Assembly: GCA_020200935.1 (NCBI GenBank)
Contig: JAIVHR010000162.1
Coordinates: 14,371-35,060 of the forward strand
Origin: Sphingomonadales bacterium
Lineage (GTDB): Bacteria; Pseudomonadota; Alphaproteobacteria; Sphingomonadales; Sphingomonadaceae
DNA length: 20,690 nt
Direction: 5' to 3'
Part shown: one piece after another, positions 1-9,177 of the stretch
Position numbering within the stretch: the first letter of the stretch is position 1
How the letters are laid out: the number at the start of each line of letters is the position of its first letter
The notes under the pieces: generated by a model
Databases searched by the model: none
What the model was told of the DNA's origin: nothing
The model's input: the letters and a program-made list of their open reading frames with translations, nothing else
Made by a program: the position numbers and the translations under genes

Positions 1-110
1 CCCCTGAAGGGGAGGGGGACTCTGGCGCAACGCGGCCCCCTTCCCGCTTTCGTGCGCGGACAAATTCTCCTAGCGTCCGCCGCGAAGCAGATCAAACGAA
101 GGGGATCCCG

Positions 111-3100
111 ATGCATTTCCGCACCACCGCCAGCGCGCTCGCGCTCATTCTCGCCACCCCCGCCCTCGGTCAGGTCGCGCCGACCGAATCCGAACAGGAC
201 CCGGTCAAGGCAACCGAGACGACCGAGGAGGAGGCGCGCGAGGCGGCCGAGGAAGCGCCGCCGGTGCCTGCCGGGGATGCCGCGCCGACCCAGAGAGCGG
301 CGGCACCGGCTGCAGCAACCGAGGCTGAAGCCGAAGACGAATGGGACGTCTCGAACCCGCCGCTGCCGCGCCGCACGGTCAATATCGATGTCTCCGAGGG
401 CACCTGGATGAATGTCGATGTCAGCCCCGACGGGCAGACCATCGCCTTCGACCTGTTGGGCGATATCTATACCATGCCGATCACCGGCGGCCAGGCGACG
501 CCGATCGCCAACGGCCTCGCCTGGGAGGTCCAGCCGCGCTTCTCGCCCGACGGCACCCGCATCGCCTTCACCTCGGATCGCGGCGGCGGCGACAATATCT
601 GGGTAATGAACACCAACGGCGCCAACAAGCTGCAGGTCACCAACGAGGATTTCCGGCTCTTGAACCAACCCGACTGGTCGCCCGACGGCCGCTTCATCGT
701 CGCCCGCAAGCATTTCACCACAGGTCGCTCATTGGGCACCGGCGAGGTCTGGCTCTATCACGTCTCGGGCGGCACGGGCGTCGCTTTGGTCGAAAAGCCC
801 GACGACAATCATCAGAAGGATCTCGGCGAGCCGGTCTTCAGTCCCGACGGCAGCGGCATCTATTTCAGCCGTAACGTCACGCCGGGTCCGATCTTCGAAT
901 ATGCGCAGGATTCGAATATCGGCCTGTTCAATGTCGAGCGCTACGACATGGAAAGCGGCGAACGCGAGACGGTGATCTCGGGCGCCGGCGGCGCGCTCAA
1001 TCCGCGCCCCTCGCCCGACGGCCGCTATATCGCCTTCGTCCGGCGCGAGCGCACCCAGTCTACGCTCTATCTGAAGGACCTGGCGACCGGCGAGGAGCGG
1101 CGGATCCATGACGATCTCGACCGCGACATGCAGGAGACCTGGACCGTCTACGGCACCTACCCCAGGATGGACTGGACGCCCGACAGCCGCTCGATCGTAT
1201 TCTGGGCAGGCGGCGAGATCCGGCGGATCGACGTCGCCAGCGGCGCCGTCTCGCCGATCCCTTTCCGCGTCGCCGACACGCGCGAGATCGTCGATCCGCC
1301 GCGTCTGCGGATCGAGGTCGCGCCGGCCAGCTTCGAGACCCGGATGCCCCGCTTCGCCAGCGTCTCGCCCGACGGCCGCACGGTCGTCTTCGAAACGCTG
1401 GGCAAGCTATATAGCTGTTCGATCGCCAGCTGCTCGCCGCGCCGGCTGACCGCGCGCAGCGACGGCATGGAGCTTTTTCCGAGCTGGTCGCGCGACGGCG
1501 GCCGCATCGCCTACGTACTGTGGAACGACGACACGCTCGGCCAGATCCGCACGATGGGCGCGAGCGGTGGCGCCGACCGCGCGGTCACCACACGCCCCGG
1601 CCATTATCGCCGGCCGCGCTTTTCGCCCGACGGCAGCCGCATCGTCTATGAGAGCGGCGAGGGCGGTTTCCTGACCTCGCCCGATTATTCGGGCGAGAGC
1701 GGCGTCTATCTGGTTTCGGCCGCGGGCGGCCAGGGCGAGCGGCTGACCGACGACGGATCGAGCCCGCATTTCGGCGCCTCGAACGACCGCGTCTACATGA
1801 CCGTCAGCGAGGAGGAGAAGCAGAAGCTCGTCAGCGTCAACCTGACCGGCGACGATCGCCGTGTCCATGCCTCGGGCGAGTTCGTCACCCATTACGAGGC
1901 CGCGCCCGACGGCGAGCATTTCGTCTTCCAGCAGAATTACGGCGCCTATGTCATGCCGCTGCTGCCGGGCACGCAGGACATCACCGCGGGGATCGAGAAT
2001 ACCGGCCTGCCGGTGACCCGCGTCAGCGACGAAGGCGCCAACTATCCGAGCTGGTCGAACAATGGCGACCGGCTGCATTACAGCCTCGGCCCGACGCTCT
2101 ACACGATCAATACGCGCAGCCTTTTCGCCGCCGCGCCGCCGGCCGAGGGACAGGAACGGCCGCGCTTCACACCGCCCGAGACCGGCACATCGCTGTCGAT
2201 TCCGGTCTCGGCCGATCAGGCGACCGGGCGCATCGCGCTGACCGGCGCGCGGATCGTCACCATGGCCAGCGAGGATGGCGGGGTGATCGAAAGCGGCACG
2301 ATCGTCATCAACGGCAACCGGATCGAGATGATCGGCGAGACCGCGGCGATGACGATTCCGGCGGGAATCGAGACGGTCGATCTCGCCGGCGCGACGATCA
2401 TCCCCGGGCTGATCGATGGCCATGCGCATGGCAGCCAGGGCGTCGACGACATCATTCCCGAACAGAATTGGGACATGATCGCCCATCTCGCGCTCGGCGT
2501 GACGACCTATCACGACCCCTCCAACACGGCGAGCCATGTCTTCCCGGCCTCCGAGATGCAGCAGGCGGGGCTGATCCTCGCCCCGCGGCTCTTTTCGACC
2601 GGCGAGATCGTCTATGGCGCGCGCAGTCCGAGCCGCTATGCACTGATCAACAGCTATGACGACGCGCTCGACCATGTCCGCCGGCTCGAGCTGCAGGGCG
2701 CCCATTCGATCAAGAATTACAACCAGCCGCGCCGCGACCAGCGCCAGCAGGTCGTCGCCGCGGCGCTCGCCGAGAATATCGCGGTGGTCGCCGAGGGCGG
2801 ATCATTGTTCGGCATGGACATGACGATCATCGCCGACGGCAACACCGCGCTCGAGCACAATATCCCGCAGGCGATGCTCTATGAGGACGTGCTGAGCTTC
2901 TTCAGCCAGACCAATGTCGGCTACAACCCGACGCTCGTCGTCACCTATTCGGGGCTCGCCGCCGATCCCTATTGGCGCGCGCATACCGACGTCTGGCTCC
3001 ATCCGATCCTCGCGCGCCATGTGCCGCCGCGGCAGCTCCAGGCGCGATCGGTGCGGCGGACGATCGCGCCCGAAGAGGATTATGTCGACGACGAGAGCGC

Positions 3101-3464
3101 GGCGATGGCGCATGCGCTGATGCAGCGCGGCGTGCCCGTATCGATCGGCGCCCACGGCCAGGAGGAGGGCCTCGCCTCGCATTGGGAGATGTGGAGCTTC
3201 GTGCGCGGCGGGATGAGCCCGCTCGAGGCGCTGCAGACGGCGACGGTGATGCCGGCGCTGATCTACGGCTTCGATCGCGATATCGGCAGCCTCGAAGCCG
3301 GCAAACTCGCCGACCTCGTGGTGCTCGACGCCAACCCGCTCGACGATATCCGGAATTCGGACGACATCCGCTACGTCATGCTCGGCGGGCGGATCTACGA
3401 TCCGGCAACGATGAACGAGGTGATCACCGGCAACCGCCCGCGCGAGCCCTATTTCTGGGAGTGA
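111..3464 (+). CDS. Secreted amidohydrolase with N-terminal TolB-like beta-propeller
   Basis: The 1117-residue product begins with a signal peptide (residues 1-20, cleavage probably after Ala-Leu-Gly), so it should act in the periplasm or outside. An Ala/Glu-rich linker (about 21-85) follows. Residues 95-720 carry many PD40/TolB-type propeller repeats, recognisable by recurring 'SPDG' motifs. Residues 735-1117 are an amidohydrolase domain: HxH at about 771/773, a candidate carboxylated Lys in 'HSIKNYN' (868), His in 'ALEHN' (916), 'GAHGQ' (1015), and the usual C-terminal 'GSLEAGKLADLVVLD' signature. The family includes imidazolonepropionase- and prolidase-like enzymes; the substrate cannot be told from sequence, though propeller fusions of this kind are often thought to act on peptides. 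The start is supported by GAAGGGG at 98-104, six bases upstream. The gene looks complete. Function at family level is well supported; the substrate is unknown. Confidence 0.93.
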   Translation: MHFRTTASALALILATPALGQVAPTESEQDPVKATETTEEEAREAAEEAPPVPAGDAAPTQRAAAPAAATEAEAEDEWDVSNPPLPRRTVNIDVSEGTWMNVDVSPDGQTIAFDLLGDIYTMPITGGQATPIANGLAWEVQPRFSPDGTRIAFTSDRGGGDNIWVMNTNGANKLQVTNEDFRLLNQPDWSPDGRFIVARKHFTTGRSLGTGEVWLYHVSGGTGVALVEKPDDNHQKDLGEPVFSPDGSGIYFSRNVTPGPIFEYAQDSNIGLFNVERYDMESGERETVISGAGGALNPRPSPDGRYIAFVRRERTQSTLYLKDLATGEERRIHDDLDRDMQETWTVYGTYPRMDWTPDSRSIVFWAGGEIRRIDVASGAVSPIPFRVADTREIVDPPRLRIEVAPASFETRMPRFASVSPDGRTVVFETLGKLYSCSIASCSPRRLTARSDGMELFPSWSRDGGRIAYVLWNDDTLGQIRTMGASGGADRAVTTRPGHYRRPRFSPDGSRIVYESGEGGFLTSPDYSGESGVYLVSAAGGQGERLTDDGSSPHFGASNDRVYMTVSEEEKQKLVSVNLTGDDRRVHASGEFVTHYEAAPDGEHFVFQQNYGAYVMPLLPGTQDITAGIENTGLPVTRVSDEGANYPSWSNNGDRLHYSLGPTLYTINTRSLFAAAPPAEGQERPRFTPPETGTSLSIPVSADQATGRIALTGARIVTMASEDGGVIESGTIVINGNRIEMIGETAAMTIPAGIETVDLAGATIIPGLIDGHAHGSQGVDDIIPEQNWDMIAHLALGVTTYHDPSNTASHVFPASEMQQAGLILAPRLFSTGEIVYGARSPSRYALINSYDDALDHVRRLELQGAHSIKNYNQPRRDQRQQVVAAALAENIAVVAEGGSLFGMDMTIIADGNTALEHNIPQAMLYEDVLSFFSQTNVGYNPTLVVTYSGLAADPYWRAHTDVWLHPILARHVPPRQLQARSVRRTIAPEEDYVDDESAAMAHALMQRGVPVSIGAHGQEEGLASHWEMWSFVRGGMSPLEALQTATVMPALIYGFDRDIGSLEAGKLADLVVLDANPLDDIRNSDDIRYVMLGGRIYDPATMNEVITGNRPREPYFWE

Positions 3465-3542
3465 TGCGACGAAGCGACTCTGGCGTGCGACGCATCGCCC
3501 GATGTTCGGCTTTCGGTGACTGCGGCCCCCGCCAAGCCGCGC

Positions 3543-3548
3543 TATACT
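3543..3548 (+). promoter_or_regulatory. Possible -10 box of the serine hydrolase gene
   Basis: TATACT lies 22 bases before the preferred ATG at 3571 and is the best -10-like hexamer in this otherwise GC-rich 106-base gap. No good -35 is visible at 17 bases (only weak GTGACT-like sequence further up), so this is tentative. Confidence 0.3.
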
Positions 3549-3570
3549 GCATCGCTTGCGGGAGCGTCTA

Positions 3571-4731
3571 ATGCAGGATTATTTTTCGCGTGGAATGTTA
3601 GCGCGTTGGCGCCGCGGACTGGGCATCACCTTGTTGGCGGTGGTGACCGCGGCTTGCGCCGGTGCGGTACCCCATGCGCGGCCCGCGCCGCACGTCAGCA
3701 ACGCCCCACACGTTGAACGGCCGTTTCTCGGCCGGCCCGACCCGCGGCCGGCACCGCAAATCGTCGAAGGTCCCTCGCCCGAGCTCGAAAGCGCGATTCA
3801 AGCGCTCGGCCGCGGTTTCAACGGTTCGGTCGGCATCGCCGTGCGCGATGTCGAGCAGGGCTGGACGGTCGCCTGGAACGGCGGCCGCTACATGCCGCAG
3901 CAGAGCGTCTCGAAAACCTGGGTCGCGATGACCTTGCTCGACGCCGTCGATCGCGGCCAGCTGTCGCTCGATCAGTCGGTGCGCGTCCGGCCCGAGGACC
4001 AGGTCGTCTTTCACCAGCCGATGGCGGCGCAGCTAGGGAGCGGCGGCATCACGACCTCGCTCCGCGAGCTCTTCACCGAGGCTTTGACGCGCTCGGACAA
4101 TCTGGCCAACGACAAACTGCTCTGGACCGCCGGCGGGCCCGAGGCGGTGCGCGGCTTTTTCGAACGCAACCGGCTTTACGGGTTGCGCTTCGGCCCCGGT
4201 GAGCGGCTGCTCCAGAGCGGCATCGCCGGCGTCGAATGGCGGCAAAGCTATGCCGGCCGCGCCTTCTATACGGCGCGGGCGAATGTCCCGGCTTCGGTGC
4301 GCCGTTCGGCGATGGATCGCTACCTTGCCGATCCGGTCGACGGCGCGACGGCCGAGGGTACGGTCGATGCGCTGGCGCGGCTGGTGCGCGGCGAGCTGCT
4401 GTCGCCGCAATCGACGGCGCTGATGATCAACACGATGCGCGCCTCGCGCACCGGCCCGCAAAGGCTGCGCGGCGGCGTGCCGCAGGGCTGGCTGTTCGGC
4501 CACAAGACCGGAACGGGTCAGAATCTCAACGGCATGACCGCCGGCTATAACGATATAGGCATTGTCACCGCGCCCGACGGAACGAGCTATGCGGTCGCCG
4601 TGCTGATCGGATCGACCCGGGTCGGCATCCCCGAGCGCCAGCGGCTCATGCAGGCGGTGATGGGCCAGGTGGTCAGCCACCATCTGCGCCGCCGCTACGA
4701 GCTGTTCACCCGCGGCGCCTATAATCGCTGA
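3571..4731 (+). CDS. Exported serine hydrolase, class A beta-lactamase fold
   Basis: The 386-residue protein has the three signature motifs of penicillin-recognising serine hydrolases: SVSK (residues 112-115, nucleophile Ser and Lys), SDN (175-177) and KTG (312-314). A hydrophobic N-terminal segment ends in 'VTAAC' (Cys29), a near-lipobox, so it may be a lipoprotein; a low-complexity Pro/His/Arg linker follows. The canonical class A Glu-x-x-Leu-Asn motif is not clear ('GERLLQSG' is the nearest match), so true beta-lactamase activity is not established; a D,D-peptidase or esterase role is possible. I chose ATG 3571 over TTG 3556 because GGGAG lies six bases upstream of it. It follows the amidohydrolase by about 100 bases on the same strand and is convergent with phoD, whose stop is 15 bases away. 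It appears complete. Confidence 0.88.
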   Translation: MQDYFSRGMLARWRRGLGITLLAVVTAACAGAVPHARPAPHVSNAPHVERPFLGRPDPRPAPQIVEGPSPELESAIQALGRGFNGSVGIAVRDVEQGWTVAWNGGRYMPQQSVSKTWVAMTLLDAVDRGQLSLDQSVRVRPEDQVVFHQPMAAQLGSGGITTSLRELFTEALTRSDNLANDKLLWTAGGPEAVRGFFERNRLYGLRFGPGERLLQSGIAGVEWRQSYAGRAFYTARANVPASVRRSAMDRYLADPVDGATAEGTVDALARLVRGELLSPQSTALMINTMRASRTGPQRLRGGVPQGWLFGHKTGTGQNLNGMTAGYNDIGIVTAPDGTSYAVAVLIGSTRVGIPERQRLMQAVMGQVVSHHLRRRYELFTRGAYNR

Positions 4732-4746
4732 GCCCGGCAACGCCGT

Positions 4747-6369
4747 CTAGACGGCGAAGCGATTCGTTCCGTGCAGCGCATGGATGCTGTGGCTGCCCGC
4801 CATCGTCGTCGAGCGTTCGCGCACCCCGTCGAGGAAATGCCACTCGCCGCGCGCCGCGTCGGGGGTCAGGGTGACGGTCAGATAGCCCCGCCGCGCCGTA
4901 TCGGCCCAGGCAAGATTGGGGCTCGCCTCGACCACCGCTCGGGCGACCGACTGCGGGTCCATCCGCGGCAACGCCGCCTCGAAGCCCGGCGAGGTGACGC
5001 TGTGGCCGGCCATCTCGACACCCGCCGGCGTACCCGCGAGGTCGAGATTGCCGGCCCAGCCATTGTGGCTGTCGCCCGACAGCACGACGAGATTCGCACC
5101 GGCCTCGAGCGCGGCGCCGAGTAGCCGGTCGCGCGCCGCCGGATAGCCGTCCCAGGCATCGAGATTGAGCGGCAGCCCCTCGCGCGCGGCCAGCGCCAGC
5201 AACCCGGCGCGCTGCCGCGCCTGTTCCGAACCGCCCGACATCACCTGCTCGGCGATCGGCAGCGGGAAGTTGATCCGGCTCATCACCGTCTGCTGCGAAA
5301 GCAGCTGCCAGCGCGCGCCCTCCGAGACCGAGCGCATTATCTCGCGTTCGAGCCAGGCCTCCTGCTCGGCGCCGAGCATGCTGCGCGCCGGGTCTTGCCA
5401 GGCGCCGTCGCGGAAGGCGGCCAGTCCGCCGGCGACATCGTCTCCCGCCGAGCGCGCCACCGCTGCATAGCTCAGCTGCTCGCTGCGCCCGCTGATCCGC
5501 GTCTCTGCTCGCATCAAAGTTGCGAGGGTGCCGATCCGGTAGCTGCTCCAGCGCTCGTCGGAGACCGGCATCCATTCGCGCCAGGCCCGTTCGGCGGCCC
5601 GCTTGCGCGCCGCCCAGCCGCCCTCGGTCGGATCGTGATTCTCGGCGCCGCCCTGCCAGGCATCATTGCTGAATTCGTGATCGTCCCACTGTGCGATCAT
5701 CGGAAAGTTGCGGTGCAGCGCGGCGAGATCGGGATCGGCGCGGTAGCTCGCATAGCGCAACCGATAATCGGCGAGCGCGATGATCTCGCCCTCGGGGAGG
5801 ATAATCCGGCCGGGCAGCGAGGCATCGGCAGCGGGATAGGTGCCGCGCGGATATTCATAGAGATAGTCGCCGGTATGGACGATCAGGTCGAGATCGTTGC
5901 GCATCGCGGCGTGGGCGTAGGCGTTGAAATGGCCGAACGGCATGTTGGCGCAGGAAAAGACACCGATCGCGAAACGGTCGACGGGTCCCTCGGGCAGCGT
6001 GCGCGTCCGGCCGGTCGGCGAACTCGTCCCGTCGGGCGCGACGAAGCGGTAATAATACCAGCGGCCCGGCGACAGGCCGCCGACGGTGATCTTGGCGGTG
6101 AAATCGCCTTCGTTGCGCGCCGGGCCTTCGCCGCGGCCGACGATGCGCCCGAACTCGAGATCCTCGGCGACCTCGGCGCGCAGCGTCGGCTCGCCCTCGG
6201 AGACATATCGGGTCCACAGCAGCACCGATGTCGGCCCGGGCTCGCCCGAGGCAACCTGATGGGTGAATCCGGCCCCGGTGAGCAGCCGGCCCGCGCCGGG
6301 CGTCGCCAGGGCGCCGAGCCCCAGAGTGCCGATCTGCAGCAGCGACCGGCGATCGATTCGAAGCGTCAT
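4747..6369 (-). CDS. phoD: PhoD-like alkaline phosphatase, Tat-exported
   Basis: The 540-residue protein starts with a twin-arginine signal (DRRSLLQIG, Arg7-Arg8, then a hydrophobic Gly/Ala/Leu stretch), so it should be exported folded to the periplasm. An N-terminal fibronectin-like PhoD domain (about 35-130) precedes the metallophosphatase domain, with metal-binding motifs 'FSCAN', 'HTGDYLYEY', 'QWDDHEFSND' and 'LSGDSHNGW'. PhoD enzymes hydrolyse phosphate mono- and diesters and are typically Fe/Ca dependent and phosphate-starvation induced; I did not find a clear Pho box. The ATG at 6369 is preferred over a start ten codons upstream because AAAGGGGGA precedes it and the Tat motif then sits close to the N-terminus. 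The length is normal and no defects are seen. It converges with the serine hydrolase. Confidence 0.93.
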   Translation of the reverse strand: MTLRIDRRSLLQIGTLGLGALATPGAGRLLTGAGFTHQVASGEPGPTSVLLWTRYVSEGEPTLRAEVAEDLEFGRIVGRGEGPARNEGDFTAKITVGGLSPGRWYYYRFVAPDGTSSPTGRTRTLPEGPVDRFAIGVFSCANMPFGHFNAYAHAAMRNDLDLIVHTGDYLYEYPRGTYPAADASLPGRIILPEGEIIALADYRLRYASYRADPDLAALHRNFPMIAQWDDHEFSNDAWQGGAENHDPTEGGWAARKRAAERAWREWMPVSDERWSSYRIGTLATLMRAETRISGRSEQLSYAAVARSAGDDVAGGLAAFRDGAWQDPARSMLGAEQEAWLEREIMRSVSEGARWQLLSQQTVMSRINFPLPIAEQVMSGGSEQARQRAGLLALAAREGLPLNLDAWDGYPAARDRLLGAALEAGANLVVLSGDSHNGWAGNLDLAGTPAGVEMAGHSVTSPGFEAALPRMDPQSVARAVVEASPNLAWADTARRGYLTVTLTPDAARGEWHFLDGVRERSTTMAGSHSIHALHGTNRFAV

Positions 6370-6421
6370 TCGCGTCCCCCTTTGCGCCGCACATGCCATG
6401 CGCCGGTTACATCCCGATGTC

Positions 6422-7016
6422 CTAGAGCCGCGTCCTGAGGCTCCACAATTCCGGAAAGGCGCGCTTGCCGAGCGTACCCTGCAGATAGGGCACGCCCGCC
6501 GTGCCGCCGGTGCCGCTTTTCATGCCGATGATCCGCGAAACGGTCAGCACATGCTTGTGCCGCCAGCTCGCGAAAGCGTCATCGAGATCGACGAGCTTTT
6601 CGGCGAGCGAATAAAGGTCCCACCATCGCTCGGTGTCGCGATAGACCTCGGCCCAGGCGGCCTCGACCTCCTCGCTCGCCTCGTAGGATTGCGACCAGTC
6701 GCGATCGAGCGCCGAAGCGGGCACCGGCAGTCCGGCGCGCGCCGCCGCGAGGTTGGCTTCGGCCCACAGGCTCGGCGACGTGAGCGCCGATTTGAGCGCG
6801 GCATGTTCGGCGCTGCCGTCGGGATGATATTTGAGGAAAGTCGGGTCCTTGAAGCCGAGCAGGAACTCTACCTCGCGGAACTGCGCGGACTGGAAGCCCG
6901 AACTCGTGCCGAGCACGCCGCGAATCATGCTGGTCTGAAATCGGATGCTGGGCCGTCAGCAGCGCGTCAAGCGCGAGATAGCGCCCATAGGTCATGTCGT
7001 CGGCGGATCGGCTCAT
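6422..7016 (-). pseudogene. kynA: Tryptophan 2,3-dioxygenase, internally deleted and frameshifted
   Basis: Two fragments in different frames make up this heme enzyme, which opens tryptophan to N-formylkynurenine (first step of the kynurenine pathway). The N-terminal piece from ATG 7016 reads 'MTYGRYLALDALL' through 'ISDQHD'. It joins near 6922-6928 to the C-terminal piece, beginning 'RGVLGTSSGFQS' and running to the TAG at 6422. In intact bacterial enzymes (about 280-300 residues) some 70 residues lie between these points, including the 'HQTSELW' segment with the active-site His. The proximal heme His region ('WRHKHVLTV') and the 'KSGTGGTAG' loop survive. Outside the join the coding sequence looks undamaged, so the lesion is either very recent or an assembly loss. 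No other kynurenine gene is nearby. Confidence 0.88.
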
Positions 7017-7082
7017 GCCGTGAGCCTTAACCCGATAGAGCAGCGCTCGCCAGTGGCCAACTGGGCGATTGCATTCGGACAC

Positions 7083-7195
7083 CGTCATTGCGAGGAGCGC
7101 AGCGACGACGCAATCCAGTCCCGTAGGTAGCATCAAGCGAGCCCGTACTGGCCCGTACTGGATTGCCGCGTCGCCTTCGGCTCCTCGCAATGACG
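7083..7195. repeat. Palindromic intergenic repeat, copy 1
   Basis: A 113-base inverted repeat with arms at 7083-7119 (CGTCATTGCGAGGAGC ... CAATCCAGT) and 7157-7195 (ACTGGATTGC ... GCTCCTCGCAATGACG). The spacer includes a perfect 10-base tandem duplication, GCCCGTACTG twice, at 7141-7160. It lies between the start of kynA and the stop of rel. A second copy at 17223-17327 has the arms swapped, that is, it is inserted in the opposite orientation. Similar 'GTCATTGCGAGGAGC' repeats are widespread in proteobacteria; the function is unknown. Confidence 0.85.
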
Positions 7196-7222
7196 CAGAA
7201 GTGTAAGGGCTCCCTTTTTCCC

Positions 7223-9112
7223 CTAAACCCGCTCGGCGTGGCTGACGCTCTCGGCGGCGCGCAGCGTGGCGAGGATGCGCATCAGGTGGGCGAGGTCGTG
7301 GACCTCGATATCGACGCAGAAGCTGTGGAAGGCGCCCTCGCGATTCTCGAGCTTCAGATTGAGGATGTTGGCGCCGTGGGTGGCGAAGATGCCGGCCATC
7401 ACCGCGAGCGCGCCGGGCTCGTTGCGGAGCACGGTCCTCAACCGCGCGGTGCCGCCGTCCGATCCGTCGCCCCAGTTGAGCGCCAGCCAGTCGGCATCGT
7501 CGCCATCGGCGAGCTCCTCGCAATCGATGGTGTGGATGACGATGTCCGAATCGCGGCGTCGGATGCCGACGATGCGGTCGCCGGGCACCGGGTGGCAGCA
7601 TCTGGCGAGCTGGTAGGAGACGCCGGCGGTCAGCCCCTTGATCGAGATCGACTGGCGCTGCGGCGGCACCGCGCTCTGGAGGTCGCCGGCGCCGGCGCCC
7701 GGCATCAGCGCCTCCATCAGCTCGCGATCGTCGATCTCGTGCCGCGCGATCTTCTCCATCAGCGCGTCCTCGTCCTTGAGGTTGAGGCGCTTGAGCGCAT
7801 GTTTGAGCGCGTCGGAGGCGAGCGGCGCTGGCAGCCGGCCAATAACGTCCTCATAGAGCTTGTGGCCCAGTTCGATCGTCTCGCCGCGCTCCTTCTGGCG
7901 GACGAAGCGGCGGATCGCCGCGCGCGCCTTGCCGGTGACGACGAAGCTCAGCCAGCCGGGGTCGGGATGCTGATTGTCCGATCGGAGGATTCGCACCTGA
8001 TCGCCATTTTCAAGCTGGGTACGCAAGGGCACGACGCGGCCGTTGATCTTGGCGCCGACCGTCTGGTTGCCGAGATCGGTGTGGACTTCATAGGCGAAAT
8101 CGACCGCGGTCGCGCCCTTGGGCAGCTGGATCAGCTCGCCGGCCGGCGAGAAGGCGAATATCCGGTCCTGATACATCGCCATCCGGGTATTCTCGAGCAG
8201 CTCTTCGGGATTGTCGGTCGCCTCGAGAATCTCGAGCAGGGCGCGGACCCAGCCGGCCTGGCCGTCGGGCCGGTCGCCCTGCTTGTAGCTCCAATGGGCG
8301 GCGAGCCCGTCCTCGGCCTGTTCGTGCATCGCCTTAGAGCGGATCTGGATCTCGATCCGCCGGTCCTCGCCATATTGCACCGAGGTGTGGATCGAGCGGT
8401 AGCCGTTGCGCTTGGGGGTCGAGATATAATCCTTGAAGCGGCCGGGAATGGTGTGCCAGCGCTCGTGGATGATGCCGAGCGCGCGATAGCAGGCCTCGAC
8501 GTCCTCGACGATCGCGCGGAAGGCGAGCACGTCGGTCAGCGTCTCGAAACTGACATGCCGCTCGGCCATCTTCTTCCAGATCGAATAGGGATGCTTCTCG
8601 CGCCCTGTGACATCGGCATCGACGCCGTGGCTGCCGAGCAGCTTGGTAAATTCCTTGGCGATCCGCTCGATCGATTTCTCGCCCTCCCCCTCGCGCAGCC
8701 TTTCGAGCCGCGTGGTGATCGATTCATAGGCATCGGGCTCGAGATGCTTGAAGGCGAGCGTCTGCATCTCCTTCATGAATTCATACATGCCGATCCGCTC
8801 GGCGAGCGGGGCGTAGATATCCATCGTCTCCCTGGCGATGCGGCGGCGCTTTTCCTCATCCTCGACGTGATGGAGGGTGCGCATATTGTGCAGCCGATCG
8901 GCAAGCTTGACGAGCAGCACACGGATGTCGCCCGACATGGCGAGCAGGAATTTGCGCAGATTCTCGGCCGCCCGTTCGGTCACCGACTGGGCCTCGATCG
9001 TCGAGAGCTTGGTCACCCCGTCGACCAGCCGCGCGACATTCTCGCCGAACAGCTGCTCGATTTCCTCGTGGGTGGCGACGGTATCCTCGATCGTGTCGCA
9101 GCACCCGACCAA
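7223..9112 (-). pseudogene. rel: Bifunctional (p)ppGpp synthetase/hydrolase, N-terminally truncated
   Basis: The open frame encodes 629 residues of a RelA/SpoT homologue that makes and degrades the alarmone (p)ppGpp. Present are the rest of the HD hydrolase domain ('DRLHN', residues 72-76), the synthetase domain ('YSIWKKM', 'RFKDYISTPKRNGYRSIHT', 'EIQIRSKAMHEQAEDGLAAHW'), a TGS domain (about 313-372) and a C-terminal ACT domain (about 555-629). About 75 N-terminal residues are missing. The homology stops at 9098 inside the hydrolase motif normally read as 'LLHDTIEDT', here 'GCCDTIEDT', so the two metal-binding His residues upstream are lost. Sequence beyond 9098 is a terminator hairpin. The ATG at 9112 is only an open-frame start and has no proper N-terminus. 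In many alphaproteobacteria rel lies near rpoZ, as here. Confidence 0.88.
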
Positions 9113-9134
9113 GATGGCCGGGTGCTGGTTTTTT
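9099..9134 (+). terminator. Intrinsic terminator hairpin abutting the rel break
   Basis: CAGCACCCG at 9099-9107 pairs with CGGGTGCTG at 9119-9127 (extendable to 12 pairs with one mismatch), followed by GTTTTTTG on the + strand. It begins at the exact base where rel homology stops. Read on the minus strand the hairpin is preceded by AAAAAACC but followed by rel sequence rather than T residues. A natural bidirectional terminator for the CC_3452 gene (stop 44 bases away) has probably lost its outer half at the join. Confidence 0.7.
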
Positions 9135-9177
9135 GCAACTCTTTTGCGCGTCCGAATCGACTTCGGGGGAGGGGAGG

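Noticed and set aside
1407..2705. 432-codon open frame antisense to the amidohydrolase
   Set aside because: It is opposite a gene with clear domains and catalytic motifs; a product of high GC content.
3462..3498. GATGCG...CGCATC hairpin after the amidohydrolase
   Set aside because: The stem is short and no T-run follows, so it is not a convincing terminator.
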